NCBI GenBank assembly: GCA_002356515.1
Contig: AP017605.1
Coordinates: 1,426,001 to 1,490,000, forward strand
Origin: Mesorhizobium loti
Lineage (GTDB): Bacteria; Pseudomonadota; Alphaproteobacteria; Rhizobiales; Rhizobiaceae
Direction of reading: 5' to 3'
Length of the DNA: 64,000 nt
In this document: positions 35,779-45,121 of the stretch, in pieces
Numbering within the stretch: the stretch's first letter is position 1
Layout of the letters: each line of letters opens with the position of its first letter
Notes under the pieces: model-generated
Database searches by the model: none
What the model was told of the DNA's origin: nothing
What the model saw: the letters and a program-made list of their open reading frames with translations, nothing else
Translations under genes and position numbers: made by a program

Positions 35779-37274
35779 TAATGCACCGCCGCGTACATGA
35801 TCTTCTCCTCCGTCGCCTCCGCCGGCGAAAACTCCTCGACGATACGCCCTTGCCGGCAGACCAAAATCCGATCCGACAGGTTCATGATCTCCGGCAGGTA
35901 GGACGAGATGACGACGGCGGCGAGCCCCTCGTCGGCCAGCCGGTTGATGATCTGGTGAATCTCGGCAATGGCGCCGACATCGACGCCGCGCGTCGGCTCG
36001 TCGAAGATGACGATGCGCGGCCGCTGCACCAGCCCCTTGCCGATCACCACTTTCTGCTGGTTGCCGCCGGAAAGCTCGACCACGCGGGCATTGTCGTTGA
36101 TCGCCTTGATGTTCAGCGTCTTTGTCCATTCGGCTGAGAGTGTCCGCATCTCCTGCGCATTGATCACCCAGGCCTTTTCGCGGCCGGCGGCCAAGAGCCC
36201 GCCGAACAGGTTCTCGGCAATGCCCATCGTCTCGAAAATCCCTTCGCTCTTGCGATCCTCGGTGACGTAGACGATGCCGTCGGCAACGGCTTCGCTCGGC
36301 ACGAGATAGCGCACCGGCCTGTCGTCCAGCTCGATCGCGCCACCGCGCAAAAAATCGCGCTTGTAGATGCCGGACACGATCTTGAAGGTCTCGGTGCGGC
36401 CGGAGCCGATGAGACCGAACACACCGGTGATCTGGCCCTCGAAGATCGAGAAGGAATTGTTGCGCACGACATTGCTCATCGAAATGTCCTGCACCGACAG
36501 CACCTTCTTGCCGGCCTTGCGCAGCCTGGCCTCGTCGCGTTGGCGGTAGATCTGCCCCGACAAAGTGCGACCGACCATGGCGGCGACAATCTTGTCGCGA
36601 TCGAAGGCCGACGTGTCGTCGGTGATCACCAGCTCGCCGTCGCGCAAAATGGTGATGCGGTCGGCAATGGCAAGCGCCTCTTCCAGCGCGTGGCTGATGA
36701 AGACGATCGAGACGCCACCCGCCTTCAGCCTCCGGATCAGCGCGAAGAAGTGGCGCTTTTCCTCCGGCGTCAGCGTCGCCGTCGGCTCGTCGAAGATGAT
36801 GATCTCAGCATTGTGGTGCACCGCGCGCGCGATCTCGACCATCTGCCGCTTGGCCGCGCCCAGCGTCGCCACCATGGCGTTCGGATCGACCGGGAAATTC
36901 AGCGACTGCAGGAACTGCTGTGCTGAAATATACGTGCCGCGCAGCCGGTTGAGGAATTTTTCAGTACCGAGATAGAGGTTCTGCGCCACGGTCATCGACG
37001 GCACCAGGCTGGTTTCCTGGAACACCATGGCGATGCCGGCTTCGAGAGCCGCATGCGGCGAGGCGTAGGCGATCTCGCGCCCCTTGTGGAACATCTTGCC
37101 GGATGTGGCATCGACCACGCCGGCGATGATCTTGGTCAGGGTCGATTTGCCGGCGCCATTCTCACCGAGCAGCGCGTGGATCTCGCCCTTGCGCAGGTCG
37201 AAGCTGACATTCTTGACCGCGGGCACGCCGCGATAGTTTTTGGTGACGTTTTCGAGGCGAACGATCGGTTCCAT
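35778..37274 (-). CDS. CUT2 sugar ABC transporter ATP-binding protein, two ABC domains
   Basis: A 498-residue tandem ATPase. First domain: Walker A GENGAGKST near 37, signature region LGAAKRQMVEIARAV (weak) near 140, Walker B IIIFDEPTATL. Second domain: degenerate Walker A (GLIGSGRTE), intact signature LSGGNQQKVVIGKGL near 393 and Walker B IVIFDEPTRGVDVG near 417. The ATG at 37274 is in a TGATG overlap with the upstream lactonase-like gene and has GGGAGG upstream. It is the last gene of the operon running from 43296. Confidence 0.92.
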   Translation of the reverse strand: MEPIVRLENVTKNYRGVPAVKNVSFDLRKGEIHALLGENGAGKSTLTKIIAGVVDATSGKMFHKGREIAYASPHAALEAGIAMVFQETSLVPSMTVAQNLYLGTEKFLNRLRGTYISAQQFLQSLNFPVDPNAMVATLGAAKRQMVEIARAVHHNAEIIIFDEPTATLTPEEKRHFFALIRRLKAGGVSIVFISHALEEALAIADRITILRDGELVITDDTSAFDRDKIVAAMVGRTLSGQIYRQRDEARLRKAGKKVLSVQDISMSNVVRNNSFSIFEGQITGVFGLIGSGRTETFKIVSGIYKRDFLRGGAIELDDRPVRYLVPSEAVADGIVYVTEDRKSEGIFETMGIAENLFGGLLAAGREKAWVINAQEMRTLSAEWTKTLNIKAINDNARVVELSGGNQQKVVIGKGLVQRPRIVIFDEPTRGVDVGAIAEIHQIINRLADEGLAAVVISSYLPEIMNLSDRILVCRQGRIVEEFSPAEATEEKIMYAAVH

Positions 37275-38329
37275 CAAAAAAAACCTCCCGAAGCGAGGTC
37301 GACAGTCAGCACGCAGTCGCCACCCTTGGAAGCAACGAGCAGCCGGCCGCCCTTTTCGGCGACGCTGCAGATGCCGTGGCGCGTGCCGTTGGCGCGGCTG
37401 TGCAGGCTGAACTGTGGCTGCATCTTTGCGTCGAGCCTGACCACCAATCCGTAGGACCGGCTCGGCGACCACGGCTTGTGGATGCCCATGGTGCGGATGC
37501 CGCCGCATTGCAGCGGTTCCAAAAAACTGCGGTTGGAGGCGAGCGCCGGCGCGATCCAATAGGTCGCCGGCACCTGGTCGATCATGTCCTGGCGGTAGTG
37601 CGTCTCCTGCAGCACGAATTCGATCAGCCGGTTGCGCGGCGCGAACAGCGCCAGCCACGCCCCGCCATCCGTGGCCGGCGACAGCCGCGCGGGATAGCCG
37701 GGCAGATGCGTCAGCACCGTGGCGCGATTGCCGTCTGCGCCGAAGCGCACCAATTGATGGCGCCAGCTTTCGCTCACCAGAACGCCCTCGCCTGCCGGGT
37801 GGAGACCGTTGGGGAACGCGATGTCGCCGGCAACTTTCTGGAATCCGATTGCTCCCGGGCCACATCGCCACAGCGAACCGGACGCGCCCTTCTTCATCAA
37901 GTCGGCGGCCCATTGCGATGGCGCGTGCTCAGCCGAACCATTGGCCAGCCAGAGCGTGCCATCATCGGCATAGGCAAGTGCCGTGATGCAACGCACATCC
38001 GTCGGCAGCGAAATTTCCTTGCCGGATATCAGCAGCTTGCCGCTTTCGAGCGCCACAGTCAGGTCATCCGATGGCGACAGTGCCAGCGCCGTGATGGGCG
38101 ACGGAAAGGTCTCGATCACCTTGGGTTCGCTTCCCGCAGCAAGCGCATAGACGGCGTTGCCGCTTGAGGCGAGCAGCCCGCTTCCTGAAACAACCAGATT
38201 GTCCGGCTCAGTCAGCTCGGCAAACGCCGGCGCGTCATCGAGTCGCGTGTTGGGCCGGAAAGCGCCGTCGAGCGGCGGGATGGTGACCGCCTTGCCGCGA
38301 AACATGTCCAGGATCGGATCGAGGATCAT
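37274..38329 (-). CDS. SMP-30/strictosidine-synthase-like beta-propeller protein
   Basis: A 351-residue protein with the repeated strand pattern of six-bladed beta-propellers of the SMP-30/gluconolactonase/strictosidine synthase superfamily: ITALAYADDGTLWLANGS, GDIAFPNGLHPAGEGVLVSESWRH (split here as GDIAFPNGLHP and VLVSESWRH) and LPGYPARLSPATDGGAWLALFA. No signal peptide is present, so it is cytoplasmic. It overlaps both neighbours by a few bases (ATGA with the fusion permease upstream, TGATG with the ATPase downstream). It is probably a sugar lactonase acting on the imported compound; the metal ligands cannot be assigned firmly. Confidence 0.8.
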   Translation of the reverse strand: MILDPILDMFRGKAVTIPPLDGAFRPNTRLDDAPAFAELTEPDNLVVSGSGLLASSGNAVYALAAGSEPKVIETFPSPITALALSPSDDLTVALESGKLLISGKEISLPTDVRCITALAYADDGTLWLANGSAEHAPSQWAADLMKKGASGSLWRCGPGAIGFQKVAGDIAFPNGLHPAGEGVLVSESWRHQLVRFGADGNRATVLTHLPGYPARLSPATDGGAWLALFAPRNRLIEFVLQETHYRQDMIDQVPATYWIAPALASNRSFLEPLQCGGIRTMGIHKPWSPSRSYGLVVRLDAKMQPQFSLHSRANGTRHGICSVAEKGGRLLVASKGGDCVLTVDLASGGFF

Positions 38330-40449
38330 GATTTCGCTCCCCAATAGGAAGCCGGGCTGGTCCAGGTCGGGTTGGCACTTGCTATCTTGTAGCGGCCGAT
38401 GCGGTTGTTCAGGATGCCGCCGACGAAGAGATATCCCTTGTGCTCGCGCATCGAGGTGACCATAGGATGCGCGCCGCCGGAGAGGTCGCCCATCGCCTCG
38501 ACAATGCCGCCCTTCTCCGTGAATTTCACCACACCGCCGGTGTTGATGTTGGGAAACAGCCACTCGTCTTGCGGCAGCCGGCGCGTCATGCGCTTGCGCA
38601 TGTCGGGGTGGCGCAGCGAGAGATCGAAGCTCGGTGTGCGCATGCCGAGCCACGCCATCCAGTAATTGCCGTCCGACGCCCGGTTGATGTTGTCGGGATA
38701 GCCCGGCATGTCGCGGATGACGCATTCGGCGGTGCCGGCCTTCGATCCCTCCAGCCAGTAGCGGTGCACCCGGCAGGCCCAGCTTTCGGCGAAGAACAGC
38801 GACTTGCCATCATGCGCCATGCACACGCCGTTGGTGTAGCGATAGCCGTCGAGCAGCGTCTTGGTCGAGCCGTCCTTGGGATCATAGACCAGCAGCCGGC
38901 CGGTGGCTCGGTTCTCGATCGAATCCAGCGCCCAATCGTGGGCGTCATAGCGCTTGGTCGAATCCGTGAAATAGATGCGCCCGTCCGGCGCGATGTCGCA
39001 GTCATTGGGGTCGCCCAGCCGCGCATCGTCGACGATCGAGGTCCAGGAGCGCGACGTCTCCGCCGACAGACGCTTCACCTCGCGCTCCGGCGAGACGGAG
39101 TAGAGCCCCATGGCGCCGACGCAGCTGATCAGATTGCCCGATTTGTCAAAGGCCAGACCCAGCGGGAAGCCGCCGATGTGGGCGAACACTTCCGATTTCA
39201 CATAATCCGGCGCGAAGAAACGCACGATCTCGCCATGGCGCGTGCCGCAATAAAGATGGTCGTCGCGGTCGAGGATGACGTCCTCGGGTCCTTCCAGCTC
39301 GCCGAGTCCGATATGGTCGGCAGCCGACAGCCGGTTGTCGAGTGCGTAAGGCGTGCCGGAGCCCGGCACAGCCGACTGTGTCTCGCCCATCTTGAGATAG
39401 ACCGGCGCGACATAGACCTCGTTCAGCACCTTGTGGCGGTTCTTCAGCCAGCGAATGTCGATGGTCACCGCCACCGCCAGCATGATGCCGAGCACCATCT
39501 GATTGGTGCCGGTGCCGTAGCCCAGCCGGATCAGCCCGTTGGTCATGGTCAAGACGATGATGGCGCCCATCAGCCCCTTGATCACCGAGCCGCGCCCGCC
39601 GCCGAGGCTGACGCCACCAACCACCGCTGCCGTCAGCGCCATGATTTCCAGGTTGAGGCCCGTGCCCGGCCCTGCCCCGCTCAGCCGGCAAGCGATGAGG
39701 AAGCCGCCGATCGAAGCGCAGAAGCCGGAGAAGACATAGGTCATGAACACGGTACGGCGCACGCGGATGCCGGCATTGTGCGCCGAGCGCCGGGAACCGC
39801 CGACCGCCAGCACATGCCATCCCGGCCGCGAACGCGTCAGCGCGATATGGGTGACGATGGCGAGGATAATCGCCAACCACACCGAGACCGACAGGCCCCA
39901 GAAGGTGCTGTCACCGATGAAATCCAACACATCCGAGGTGGCTGTCGATAGCTGCACATCGGCGGCATAGGTGGTGACGAGGATATCGAACAGCGCCCGG
40001 CCGAAGATGAAGGTGACCAGCGTGGTGAGAAAGGCGCGCAAGCGCAAGTAGCCGACGAGATAGCCATTGATGGCGCCGAAGATCAGGCCGGTGGCGAGCG
40101 AGGCGGCTAGCGCCAGCCAGATCGACTGTTCGAGGATGAAGAAGACATAGACGGCGGAGAAGCAGGACAGCGCGAAGATCGAGCCGACCGACAGATCGAT
40201 GCCGCCGCCCAGCATCACCACCGTCATGCCGGTGACGACCATGGAGAATTCGCCGAGCTGGCGGGTCGATTCCTGCAGCGCGTTCAGCTTGAAGAAGCCG
40301 GGAATGACCGAGCCGAAAGTCGCCAATGTCACCACCAGCGCCAGGAACGGAATGGCGTTGTCGGTCCAGCGTTTGGTCAGGATCTCGCCGACCAGATGGT
40401 CGGGCACGAGATTGTAGCGCCATGACTGGAGGCGTTCACGAAGGGACAT
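38326..40449 (-). CDS. CUT2 permease fused to SMP-30/strictosidine-synthase-like domain
   Basis: A 707-residue two-part protein in one uninterrupted frame. Residues about 1-345 are a complete RbsC-type permease (LGGGIDLSVGSIFALSCFSA near 82 and GGVSLGGGRGSVIKGLMGA near 285). After a linker (about 345-385) comes a six-bladed propeller to the end: GPEDVILDRDDHLYCGTRHGE, GDPNDCDIAPDGRIYFTDS, YTNGVCMAHDGKSLFFAES and PGYPDNINRASDGNYWMAW are its blades. The final membrane segment puts the propeller in the cytoplasm at the channel exit. It is followed by a second, separate propeller protein in the same operon. Confidence 0.92.
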   Translation of the reverse strand: MSLRERLQSWRYNLVPDHLVGEILTKRWTDNAIPFLALVVTLATFGSVIPGFFKLNALQESTRQLGEFSMVVTGMTVVMLGGGIDLSVGSIFALSCFSAVYVFFILEQSIWLALAASLATGLIFGAINGYLVGYLRLRAFLTTLVTFIFGRALFDILVTTYAADVQLSTATSDVLDFIGDSTFWGLSVSVWLAIILAIVTHIALTRSRPGWHVLAVGGSRRSAHNAGIRVRRTVFMTYVFSGFCASIGGFLIACRLSGAGPGTGLNLEIMALTAAVVGGVSLGGGRGSVIKGLMGAIIVLTMTNGLIRLGYGTGTNQMVLGIMLAVAVTIDIRWLKNRHKVLNEVYVAPVYLKMGETQSAVPGSGTPYALDNRLSAADHIGLGELEGPEDVILDRDDHLYCGTRHGEIVRFFAPDYVKSEVFAHIGGFPLGLAFDKSGNLISCVGAMGLYSVSPEREVKRLSAETSRSWTSIVDDARLGDPNDCDIAPDGRIYFTDSTKRYDAHDWALDSIENRATGRLLVYDPKDGSTKTLLDGYRYTNGVCMAHDGKSLFFAESWACRVHRYWLEGSKAGTAECVIRDMPGYPDNINRASDGNYWMAWLGMRTPSFDLSLRHPDMRKRMTRRLPQDEWLFPNINTGGVVKFTEKGGIVEAMGDLSGGAHPMVTSMREHKGYLFVGGILNNRIGRYKIASANPTWTSPASYWGAKS

Positions 40450-40479
40450 GGAAGAACGCCTTGATATGCACGAGGGTGA

Positions 40480-41115
40480 TCAATTCGAACCGCGCCTGGC
40501 GAGCGCCAGCGAGAAAGCCGAAGCCAGCAGCGCCCCACCGCAGACCCGCTCCAGCCAGTGCGCATAGCGGGACCGGATGAGCCGTACTCCACGCGCGCCA
40601 ACCAGCGCATAGCCGATCATGATCGCCAGCTCGGTAACCGAAAACGCCAGCGTCAGGACAGCAAACTGCTGGAGCTGCGGCTGAGCCGGATCGACAAACT
40701 GCGGCAGCAACGCCGAGAAAAACAGATAGGCCTTCGGATTGGTGATCGCGACGACCATGCTCCTCAGCCCGATCGCCAGCGCCGACCGCTCCGGATCGGA
40801 TTGCGTCCGTTGCGCCATGGACGCCAGGGTCTCGCGGGAACGGAGCATCTTGATGCCAAGCCAGGCCAGATAGGCAGCACCGACATATTTCAGCACCGAG
40901 AACCAGAATTCCGAGGCGGCCAGAAGCACGCCCAGCCCAGCTGCAACCGCAACGATCAGGATCAGGTCTGAAATCAGCACCCCGACCATGCCAGCGAAGG
41001 CGCGACGCATGCCGAAGCGCGAGCCGTTGACAAGCGCCAGGATCACGTCTGGACCGGGAGTCGCAACAGCGACAAATGTCACAGCCACAAAAGCCAGAAC
41101 GGTGGTGATATGCAT
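40480..41115 (-). CDS. LysE/RhtB-family exporter
   Basis: A 211-residue membrane protein with five to six membrane segments. The N-terminal TPGPDVILALVNGSRFG (about 19-35) and the middle NPKAYLFFSALLPQFV (about 125-140) are the LysE/RhtB signatures. Members export amino acids or related small molecules. It lies between the binding-protein gene and the fusion permease in the same direction, so it is probably co-transcribed with an importer, which is unusual. GAGGCGGC precedes the ATG. Confidence 0.9.
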   Translation of the reverse strand: MHITTVLAFVAVTFVAVATPGPDVILALVNGSRFGMRRAFAGMVGVLISDLILIVAVAAGLGVLLAASEFWFSVLKYVGAAYLAWLGIKMLRSRETLASMAQRTQSDPERSALAIGLRSMVVAITNPKAYLFFSALLPQFVDPAQPQLQQFAVLTLAFSVTELAIMIGYALVGARGVRLIRSRYAHWLERVCGGALLASAFSLALARRGSN

Positions 41116-41152
41116 GCCGCCTCACACGGTTTGGTGGTCGAGCCGAAAATGA

Positions 41153-41174
41153 TGGCGGCGGATATCCGCCGCCA
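41153..41174 (-). terminator. Intercistronic hairpin after the CUT2 binding-protein gene
   Basis: A perfect palindrome: TGGCGGCGGAT (41153-41163) faces ATCCGCCGCCA (41164-41174). It follows the binding-protein stop codon at 41197 on the minus strand. No U-tract, so an mRNA-stabilising or attenuating function is more likely than full termination. Confidence 0.65.
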
Positions 41175-41196
41175 CGCTTTCATTTGTCCATTGGGC

Positions 41197-42222
41197 CTAC
41201 TTCGCCGCCGCCTCGGCCTGCAGAGCCTTCAGGTCCCAGCAGCTGTCGGGCTTGAGGTCGGCCTTGGTCGTCGCCTTCTCCAGCGTGTAGATGTAGGTGT
41301 GCGAGGTGCCGGCCGGCTGGCCGCTCTGCAGCAGGAACTTGATGATGGCGTTCATGTCGCCCGACTGGCGGGCTAGCTCTGTCATGACGACCGCGCCATA
41401 GGTGCCGTCGGCCAGCTTGTCGCAGTCGGCCGCCTTCTCGCCGCCGCCGGTGGTGACCAGGAACACCTTGCCGTCGAGCTTGGCGTCGCGGATAGCGGCC
41501 GATGCGCCGGTGGCGTCACCATCCCAGAAATCGATGATCGAGCAGATGTCCGGGTTCTGCTGCAGCATCGTCGTCGTCACGTTGCGCGAGGTCGTCGCAT
41601 CCCAGTTGGCGTCGGGCTTGGCCACCACCTTGAAGTCGGGATGCTTGTCCAGCACTTTCATGATGCCGGCATATTGATAGAGGCTGGACGAGTTCGCCTG
41701 GTCGCCCTGCACCAGGCCGATCTTCTTCGACGAGTTTTCACCGCAGCCCTTGATCGCCGCTTCGGCCTCGAGCTGGCCGAGCCGGTCCCAGTCGCTGCCG
41801 ACAAAGGCGTCGGCCGGGAAGTTGGCGGGATTGTCGACCAAAAGCACGTAAGTTCCGGCGGCCTGCGCTTTCTTCATCAGCTTGGAATAGGAGTTGAGGT
41901 CCGGTGCGTGGATGATCAGCACGTCGGGCCTGGTGTCCGACGAGATCGCGTCGGTGATCGCCTGCGCGCCGGCATCGACCACCCAGTTCGGATCGCGCGT
42001 CTCGAACGTGCCGCCCCAGGCGTCGACCTCCTTCTTCAGGTAATGCGCCCAGCCTTGCGCCAGGTCGAAGCCCATCGCCAGCGGCACCAGCATGACGCGC
42101 TTGCCCTTGAGCGCCTGTGCATAGGCGGCCGGGCCCGGATCATCGGCGGCGAAGGTCGGCGCCACGAAGGCGGTAACGGCGAGCGCCGTCGCGGCGGCCA
42201 TGAGAGTTCTGATCAGTTTCAT
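41197..42222 (-). CDS. CUT2 sugar ABC transporter substrate-binding protein
   Basis: A 341-residue periplasmic protein with signal peptide (about 1-25, ending APTFA). KRVMLVPLAMGFDLAQGW is the first strand-loop of the RbsB-type fold; RPDVLIIHAPDLNSYSKLM, GSDWDRLGQLEAEAAIKGCG and IIDFWDGDATGASAAIRDA follow. GAGGACGTGAC precedes the ATG. It follows the first permease gene by 88 bp and belongs to the operon ending at 35778. Ligand unknown; nearby lactonase-like domains suggest an aldose or aldonolactone. Confidence 0.88.
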   Translation of the reverse strand: MKLIRTLMAAATALAVTAFVAPTFAADDPGPAAYAQALKGKRVMLVPLAMGFDLAQGWAHYLKKEVDAWGGTFETRDPNWVVDAGAQAITDAISSDTRPDVLIIHAPDLNSYSKLMKKAQAAGTYVLLVDNPANFPADAFVGSDWDRLGQLEAEAAIKGCGENSSKKIGLVQGDQANSSSLYQYAGIMKVLDKHPDFKVVAKPDANWDATTSRNVTTTMLQQNPDICSIIDFWDGDATGASAAIRDAKLDGKVFLVTTGGGEKAADCDKLADGTYGAVVMTELARQSGDMNAIIKFLLQSGQPAGTSHTYIYTLEKATTKADLKPDSCWDLKALQAEAAAK

Positions 42223-42309
42223 GTCACGTCCTCTGGTTCGGTTTTCATTGCCGGCCGATCGTCGCGATCGCGCCGGGTACCCCGAGCAAGATGGGCTAGC
42301 CCATCTGCT

Positions 42310-43296
42310 CTAAATGTCGCCCTGCTGCGCGGTCTGCTCGTCGCGCGGATTGATGATGCCGTCGACGATGATGGCGCCTAACAGGATCGCCGCCTTGATC
42401 AGGTTCTGGTAGAGCAGCGGAATGTCGATGATGGTCATGGCGTTGAGCAGGATGCCGATCAGCGCCGCCCCGACCAGCACATTGCGCACCCCGCCCCGCC
42501 CGCCCGACAGGCCGATGCCGCCGATCACCGCCACCAGCACGATGTCGTAGAGCAGCGTCGAATTGACGACGCGCGTGTTGATCGAATGCAAGCTGGCCGC
42601 CGTCAGCAGGCCGGCGATCAGGGCGACGAAGGCCGAAAGCATATAGCGCAGCACCAGCATCGGCCGCACCGGAATGCCGATGTTGCGGGCGGCCACCGGA
42701 TTGTCGCCGGCGAAATAGATGTAGCGGCCCCATTTGGTGTAGCGCAGGAACAGGAAGAACAGGAAGGCAAGACCTGCGAAGACGAACACCTCGATCGGGA
42801 TGTCGAGGAAGCGCAGGCCGCCGAGCAGCTCGACCCAATGGCCCTGCGGCACCGGCACGGCATCCTGCGTGATCAGTTGCGAGCGCACATAGCCGAAGAC
42901 GAAGGAGCCGGTGGCGAGCGTCACGAAAATCGCCGGCACATCGGCATAGGCGACGAGAAAGCCGTTGAGCAGCCCGATGGCCAGCACGCCTGCCAGCACA
43001 TAGGCGAAGGCCAGTCCGTCCGAGGTCCCGGTGTTGAGCAGTTGCAGATACCAGGCGACCGACATCGCCATGATCGCCACCGCCGACAGGTCGATGCCGC
43101 GCCCGATGATGACGACCGCCATGCCGAGCGCCAATATGCCCAGCACCGACACCGAGCGGACAATGGCGACGAGGTTGTTAGGATCGATGAAGCCCGGCAG
43201 GCCTATGGCAGCGGCAACGAACAGCACCACCGCAATGGCAAAGACAATGCCTTCCTGATTCAGGCTCCTGAGATTTGGCCAGCCAATCGCGTTCAT
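42310..43296 (-). CDS. CUT2 sugar ABC transporter permease (RbsC family)
   Basis: A 328-residue membrane protein with GRGIDLSAVAIMAMSVAW in the N-terminal third (family motif G-x-I-D-L-S-V-G with V-G replaced by A-V) and GGIGLSGGRGGVRNVLVGA in the C-terminal third. It is the first gene of the operon and probably forms a heterodimeric channel with the fused permease at 38326-40449. A LacI-type palindrome lies 16-33 bp upstream of its start codon. Confidence 0.88.
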   Translation of the reverse strand: MNAIGWPNLRSLNQEGIVFAIAVVLFVAAAIGLPGFIDPNNLVAIVRSVSVLGILALGMAVVIIGRGIDLSAVAIMAMSVAWYLQLLNTGTSDGLAFAYVLAGVLAIGLLNGFLVAYADVPAIFVTLATGSFVFGYVRSQLITQDAVPVPQGHWVELLGGLRFLDIPIEVFVFAGLAFLFFLFLRYTKWGRYIYFAGDNPVAARNIGIPVRPMLVLRYMLSAFVALIAGLLTAASLHSINTRVVNSTLLYDIVLVAVIGGIGLSGGRGGVRNVLVGAALIGILLNAMTIIDIPLLYQNLIKAAILLGAIIVDGIINPRDEQTAQQGDI

Positions 43297-43311
43297 GTCT
43301 GCATTCGCCCC

Positions 43312-43329
43312 GATGGCAGCGCTGCCATC
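43312..43329. promoter_or_regulatory. LacI-family operator, perfect palindrome
   Basis: GATGGCAGCGCTGCCATC is a perfect 18-bp palindrome with a central CG, starting 16 bp before the permease ATG at 43296, where bound repressor would block the transcription start or leader. It differs by one base per half-site from the operator at 8839-8854. No LacI-type gene is adjacent. The rest of 43297-43567 holds nothing recognisable. Confidence 0.7.
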
Positions 43330-43567
43330 CCGAAAGCAAAGGCTAATCGGCTCGGCGCCGGTTCGTCAAATGAATCCGCGTTCAGAATGCGGTCTTGTGC
43401 CGATATTTGCCGAGTGGACGCATCGATTGCCGAAACTGGCGCAATGCTCGGAAACTCCTGCGTTTTTGGCAATTGATTGCACCAACGCAGCCATTCGCGA
43501 AAGCGCTGCATCAAGGCGAAAGGATGAGGCGGAATTAATCTCCGCACCAGCCAAATAAATCCGATTT

Positions 43568-45001
43568 TCAGCTCCCCGGCGCGTGACCGGAAACCTCGGC
43601 ACCGGCGCCGGGCGGCAGCACCAGAAAACGCAGCGCCGCGACCAGCCCGATGGCGCCGATGACGAAAAAGGCGATTCGAAAATCGACGAGGTCGAGCGCA
43701 GGCTGGGCTCTTGCGATCTGCGACAGATTGAGGATCGCCGCCGCCACGGCAACGCCGAACAGCATCGCCACCTGCTGCAGCATCGAGGATAGCGTCGCCG
43801 CCGAACTGCGCTGCGCCGCATCGATATCGGCGAAGGCCAGCGTGTTGAGCGCGGTAAACTGCATCGAGCGCGACAGGCCGGCGATCAGCATCAGCGCCAC
43901 GACCAGCGCCTGCGGTGTTTGCGGCGAGATCGCCCCGCAAGCCATGATCGAGGCCGAAGCGATGATGCCGTTGACCACCATCACCGAGCGGAACCCGAAC
44001 CGCCGCAGCGTTGGCGTCGTCACCGTCTTCATGCCGAGATTGCCGAGGAAATAGGCCAGGATCATCAGGCCGGCATCGACGGGCGAGAGGCCGAAACCGA
44101 CCTGGAACAAAAGCGGCAGCAGGAACGGCGTGGCGTTGATCGCCACCCGGAAGATGGTGCCGGCGGCAAGTGTCGAGATGGCGAAGGTCAGCACCTTGAA
44201 CGAGGAAAGGTCGAGCAGCGGATGCGGAGCGCGCCGGAGATGCCGCACCGCCAGCCAGCCGACAACGATGCCCGCCGCGATCAGCGCCACGGTCGGCAGC
44301 ATGCCATCCTCGGGATGCGCGATGCGCTCGAGGCCGTAGAGCAGGCAGGCGAGCCCGAGCGAGGTCAGGAAAAACCCCGGCCAGTCCAACGGCTTGGGAT
44401 CAGCCTCGCGATCGCCCGGGATGAAGCGGGCGACCAGCGCCAGCCCGATCAGCCCAAGCGGGATGTTGATGAAGAAATTCCAGTGCCAGGACAGATAGGT
44501 GGTGATGAAGCCGCCGAGCACCGGCCCGACGACGGGCGCGAACAATGCCGGCCATGTGATCAGCGCGGTGGCGTTTAGCAGTTCGGATTTCGAGGCGTTG
44601 CGCAGGACGAGAATGCGTCCGACCGGCGTCATCAGCGCGCTGCCCAGCCCCTGCACGGCGCGCGCGGCGACGAATTGGGTCAAATTCCCGGAGAAGCCGC
44701 AGGCGAGCGAGGCCAGCGTGAACAGCGCGATCGCCACGAGGAAGATGTTGCGCGCGCCGAAGCGGTCGGCGAGCCAGCCCGAAAGCGGCACGAACACCGC
44801 CATGGTCAGCATATAGACGGTGATGCCGATGCTCATCGCCACCGCCGGCACGCCGAAGGACTGGCCCATCTGCGGCAGCGAGGTCGAGATGATCGTCGAA
44901 TCCAGCAGCTGCATGAAGAAGGCGATGGCCACGATCAGTGCCACGCGCCGCGCATTGGTGGCCGTTTCGGGTAAGGCTTCGGTGTCGGGAATGGCAGTCA
45001 T
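43568..45001 (-). CDS. MFS transporter, DHA2 (EmrB/QacA) drug:H+ antiporter type
   Basis: A 477-residue protein with about fourteen membrane segments. Motif A LADRFGARNIFLVAI follows segment two, and motif C, WPALFAPVVGPVLGGFITTYLSW (shortened: APVVGPVLGGF), in segment five marks drug-proton antiporters. LDSTIISTSLPQMG in segment one is the 14-TM family motif D1. The ATG at 45001 is chosen because it gives a normal short cytoplasmic leader. Divergent from the ornithine-cyclodeaminase-like gene, with about 120 bp between. Confidence 0.9.
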   Translation of the reverse strand: MTAIPDTEALPETATNARRVALIVAIAFFMQLLDSTIISTSLPQMGQSFGVPAVAMSIGITVYMLTMAVFVPLSGWLADRFGARNIFLVAIALFTLASLACGFSGNLTQFVAARAVQGLGSALMTPVGRILVLRNASKSELLNATALITWPALFAPVVGPVLGGFITTYLSWHWNFFINIPLGLIGLALVARFIPGDREADPKPLDWPGFFLTSLGLACLLYGLERIAHPEDGMLPTVALIAAGIVVGWLAVRHLRRAPHPLLDLSSFKVLTFAISTLAAGTIFRVAINATPFLLPLLFQVGFGLSPVDAGLMILAYFLGNLGMKTVTTPTLRRFGFRSVMVVNGIIASASIMACGAISPQTPQALVVALMLIAGLSRSMQFTALNTLAFADIDAAQRSSAATLSSMLQQVAMLFGVAVAAAILNLSQIARAQPALDLVDFRIAFFVIGAIGLVAALRFLVLPPGAGAEVSGHAPGS

Positions 45002-45121
45002 GTCGGTCTGGTTTGAACAGCATTTAGCCGGCAGCGTCCAGACACAGCGCAACAAACTTTCGTGTCACGCCGCGGCCTGCTATGGGATGAGCGGGGTGAC
45101 CGAGGAAAGTACGCGCATAAA

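Noticed and set aside
38440-39951. A 503-codon open frame on the plus strand opposite the permease-lactonase fusion
   Set aside because: Antisense shadow with no recognisable motif or ribosome site; the minus-strand frame has clear domain signatures throughout.
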